Below are positions 62,512 to 64,000 of a stretch of 64,000 bases of DNA, one piece after another; position 1 is the first letter of the stretch, and each line of letters begins with the position of its first letter. Below the pieces are notes generated by a model. It saw only the letters and a program-made list of their open reading frames with translations, had not been told where the DNA came from and did not search any database. This DNA is from Streptomyces coeruleorubidus. Its GTDB lineage: Bacteria; Actinomycetota; Actinomycetes; Streptomycetales; Streptomycetaceae. The position numbers and the translations under genes are program-made. The stretch is from positions 868,001 through 932,000 of the forward strand of contig NZ_CP118527.1 of assembly GCF_028885415.1 (NCBI RefSeq). Direction: 5' to 3'.

Positions 62512-62536
62512 GTCCGCCGAGAAGGTCACGGCGGAC
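62512..62536 (+). terminator. Short hairpin after the SulP gene
   Basis: GTCCGCCG and CGGCGGAC form a perfect 8-bp stem with a 9-nt loop, beginning 7 nt after the SulP stop. Confidence 0.6.
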
Positions 62537-63047
62537 ACCTGACACCGCTGAGCAGCCGGGCGATCACACCACAGGCGACAACGGCCTCGGGGAACATCGG
62601 TACAGCGGTTATCGGTGAGAACGATCATGGACCGGTCGACGCGAGGGTGCTGACGCGGTTCTCGTACTCGCGGCGAGCCTTGCGCTGGGACGGGACCGCC
62701 GGGGCGCCCTGGGTGCCGTCGAGGGGCTGGCAACGCGCGAGTGAGCGTCAGGCCGTGTCGGTGCGGCCGGGCCTGCAGTCGGCCAGACGGTGGGGCGGTG
62801 GGCGCGGGCCGGTCGATTGCAGGTTCCCGCCTGGCGCAGGCCAGCCGCGCCCACCGCCCTTGTCCCGGTCCGCCTTTCCCAACAGACCTCCCACGGCGCA
62901 GAGAAGCACACCTTCACCGGCCCACTGCTGCCGACCTCCTGGCGCTGACCGAGCCCCGCATCGACCCCGACGTCAAGAACGCGCAGCTGCGCCTGCTGCA
63001 CGTTGCTTCGACAGCTTCTCGACGATCTTGGCGAGCGGGGGTGAGCA
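62537..63047. other. 511-bp stretch without a convincing gene
   Basis: No intact frame is persuasive. LTEPRIDPDVKNAQLRLLH can be read just upstream of the M56 remnant and might be a relic of the regulator that usually precedes such peptidases, but the match is weak. Confidence 0.35.
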
Positions 63048-63560
63048 TGGTGACGGCCTTTCACCTGGCGGTCTACCTGCCGGTGCTCTTTCCCGTCGCG
63101 GCCGCTGTGGGGGCCCGGCCGCTGGCCGAACGGCTGGAGCCGCAGCTGGCGACCTGGCTGCTGACCGTGAGCGCGTTGGCCCTGGCAGCGTTGAGCCGGG
63201 CGGCGTTGGGAGTCCTGACGGTGGCGGGGTGGTGCGGCTGCCGCTGGCCGCACTGGTGGGGGGCGGGTCGGTGAGCACTGTGCGCGCCGGGGACCCGGTC
63301 TCTACCGCGGAGTCGGTTGTGGTCGGCCTGGTGCCGGCTGTCGCGGTTGTGGCGGCGGTGCAGATGCTGTGGCGCCGGGTGCGGGCGCCGGCCGCTGCGG
63401 CGTTGGAGGCCGCCTGTCTGCCCGGCCACTGGTCGCAGCCGCCGCCGTCGGCTCCAGCGCTCTATGCGCCTTCGCCGCCGCCCACGACCTGCACCTGCTC
63501 CTCAAACTCGCAGGGGCTGGCTGCCCCTCCCCAATACCCGGCCAACCCCTCGCCCAGGAC
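63048..63560 (+). pseudogene. M56-family (BlaR1-like) membrane peptidase remnant
   Basis: Begins well: MVTAFHLAVYLPVLFPVAAAV, then ATWLLTVSALALAALSRAAL and GVLTVAG, the N-terminal helices of actinobacterial M56 peptidases. Near 63220 the frame shifts, continuing as VRLPLAALVGGGSVSTV and VVVGLVPAVAVVAAVQML. A second shift near 63415 leads to LVAAAAVGSSALCAFAAA. The zinc HExxH domain is not present. It is a decayed gene with at least two frameshifts and a lost catalytic part. Confidence 0.6.
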
Positions 63561-63753
63561 ACCACATCGGCGCCGATCACCGCTACGCGAACAGCCAGCC
63601 GAAGCCGGGCGGCCCGCAGGCCCGCCTGCGTCCGGACGCAACCGATTCGTAGCAGTCCCCCCGTATCCCTTTGCCGGCTGTTGCCAGCATCTTTGGCGCT
63701 CCGTGGGCCGCCAAGCGGTGGCTGGGACGGGGGCGGGACGTAGCATCGCGGCC

Positions 63754-64000
63754 GTGAACGCGATGAGCGGGCTGGTGCTGGTCGTGGACGACGACGCGGC
63801 CATCCGGCGTTCCCTGGATCGTGGCCTGCGGCTGAACGGCTTCTCCGTCGTTCTGGCGGAGAGTGGCCGTGCGGCTCTGGAGACGGTGCGCGACCGGTCG
63901 CCGGACGTGGTGGTGCTGGACATCTCCATGGCCGGCCTGAGCGGCATCGAGGTGTGCCGCGAGCTCCGGGGGGACGGGAACGACGTCCCCGTGCTGATGC
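63754..64000 (+). CDS. Response regulator receiver domain (3' end beyond window)
   Basis: The first 82 residues of a two-component response regulator: VLVVDDDAAIRRSLDRGLRLNGF with the acidic triad, phosphoacceptor Asp in VVVLDISMAGLSGIEVC, then DVPVLM at the window edge. The style resembles PrrA/MprA-like OmpR-family regulators. GTG 63754 is taken as start; ATG 63763 is an alternative. TAGCAT ends about 7 nt upstream, which suggests a leaderless transcript. The output domain and kinase lie outside. Confidence 0.88.
   Translation, partial: MNAMSGLVLVVDDDAAIRRSLDRGLRLNGFSVVLAESGRAALETVRDRSPDVVVLDISMAGLSGIEVCRELRGDGNDVPVLM

Noticed and set aside
62741..63274. A 177-residue plus-strand gene
   Set aside because: Its first 100 codons are non-protein-like; only the last part is the frameshifted start of an M56 peptidase.

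Overview
The window is high-GC actinomycete DNA, almost certainly from Streptomyces or a close relative. The signs are strongly GC-biased third codon positions, GTG/TTG starts with GTGA/ATGA coupled stops, a SapA-like spore-associated protein, rare TTA codons in a biosynthetic gene, MmyB-type and WYL regulators, and many degenerate insertion sequences. It looks like chromosome-arm accessory DNA rather than core genome.

Layout. 0-4.1 kb: end of a tandem P-loop protein, a SapA-like secreted protein, an APC permease and a DUF899 protein. 4.1-15.9 kb: a phenolic acid decarboxylase divergent from one large modular PKS (AMP ligase-ACP-KS-AT-DH-KR-ACP-TE). After the PKS come a wrecked flavin-dependent halogenase, a membrane-anchored glutaredoxin-like protein, a frameshifted DHA2 exporter and an AraC regulator. 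The PKS should turn a carboxylic-acid starter (probably aromatic) plus one malonate into an alpha,beta-unsaturated acid. A benzoate-type starter would give a cinnamate-type product, the substrate class of the neighbouring decarboxylase. 15.9-23.4 kb: a six-gene metallophore-type uptake operon (lipoprotein, two FecCD permeases, FecE-type ATPase, and a pair of exporter-fold ABC proteins) behind a Zur-like box.

23.4-44.3 kb: the least familiar part. On the minus strand a tightly coupled set encodes two DegT-type aminotransferases, a UbiA prenyltransferase, an FAD amine-oxidase-like enzyme, two AMP-forming ligases, a methyltransferase, a rearranged family III CoA transferase and a nucleotide-sugar dehydrogenase. 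Upstream sit two paralogous EF-hand proteins flanking a small membrane protein. Divergent from these, seven overlapping plus-strand genes encode two Gfo/Idh oxidoreductases, a TIM-barrel isomerase, an M20 deacylase, an Ldh-type dehydrogenase, an unknown protein and an AhpD-like protein. I see no PKS, NRPS, terpene cyclase or glycosyltransferase here. I read it as a candidate biosynthetic cluster joining aminated sugar/cyclitol chemistry to prenyl and acyl-CoA chemistry, with unknown product.

44.3-64 kb: an FG-GAP repeat secreted protein, an MFS/MmyB-regulator pair and a VOC/WYL-regulator pair with a palindromic operator. From 50.2 to 56.4 kb there is a graveyard of at least nine gene and IS fragments, including a decayed beta-carbonic anhydrase. 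Then come a two-component system and a PepSY protein that share a direct-repeat motif in their upstream regions, an intact beta-carbonic anhydrase with a SulP transporter, a broken M56 peptidase and the start of another response regulator.

All functional names are from motif reading only; no database search was run.
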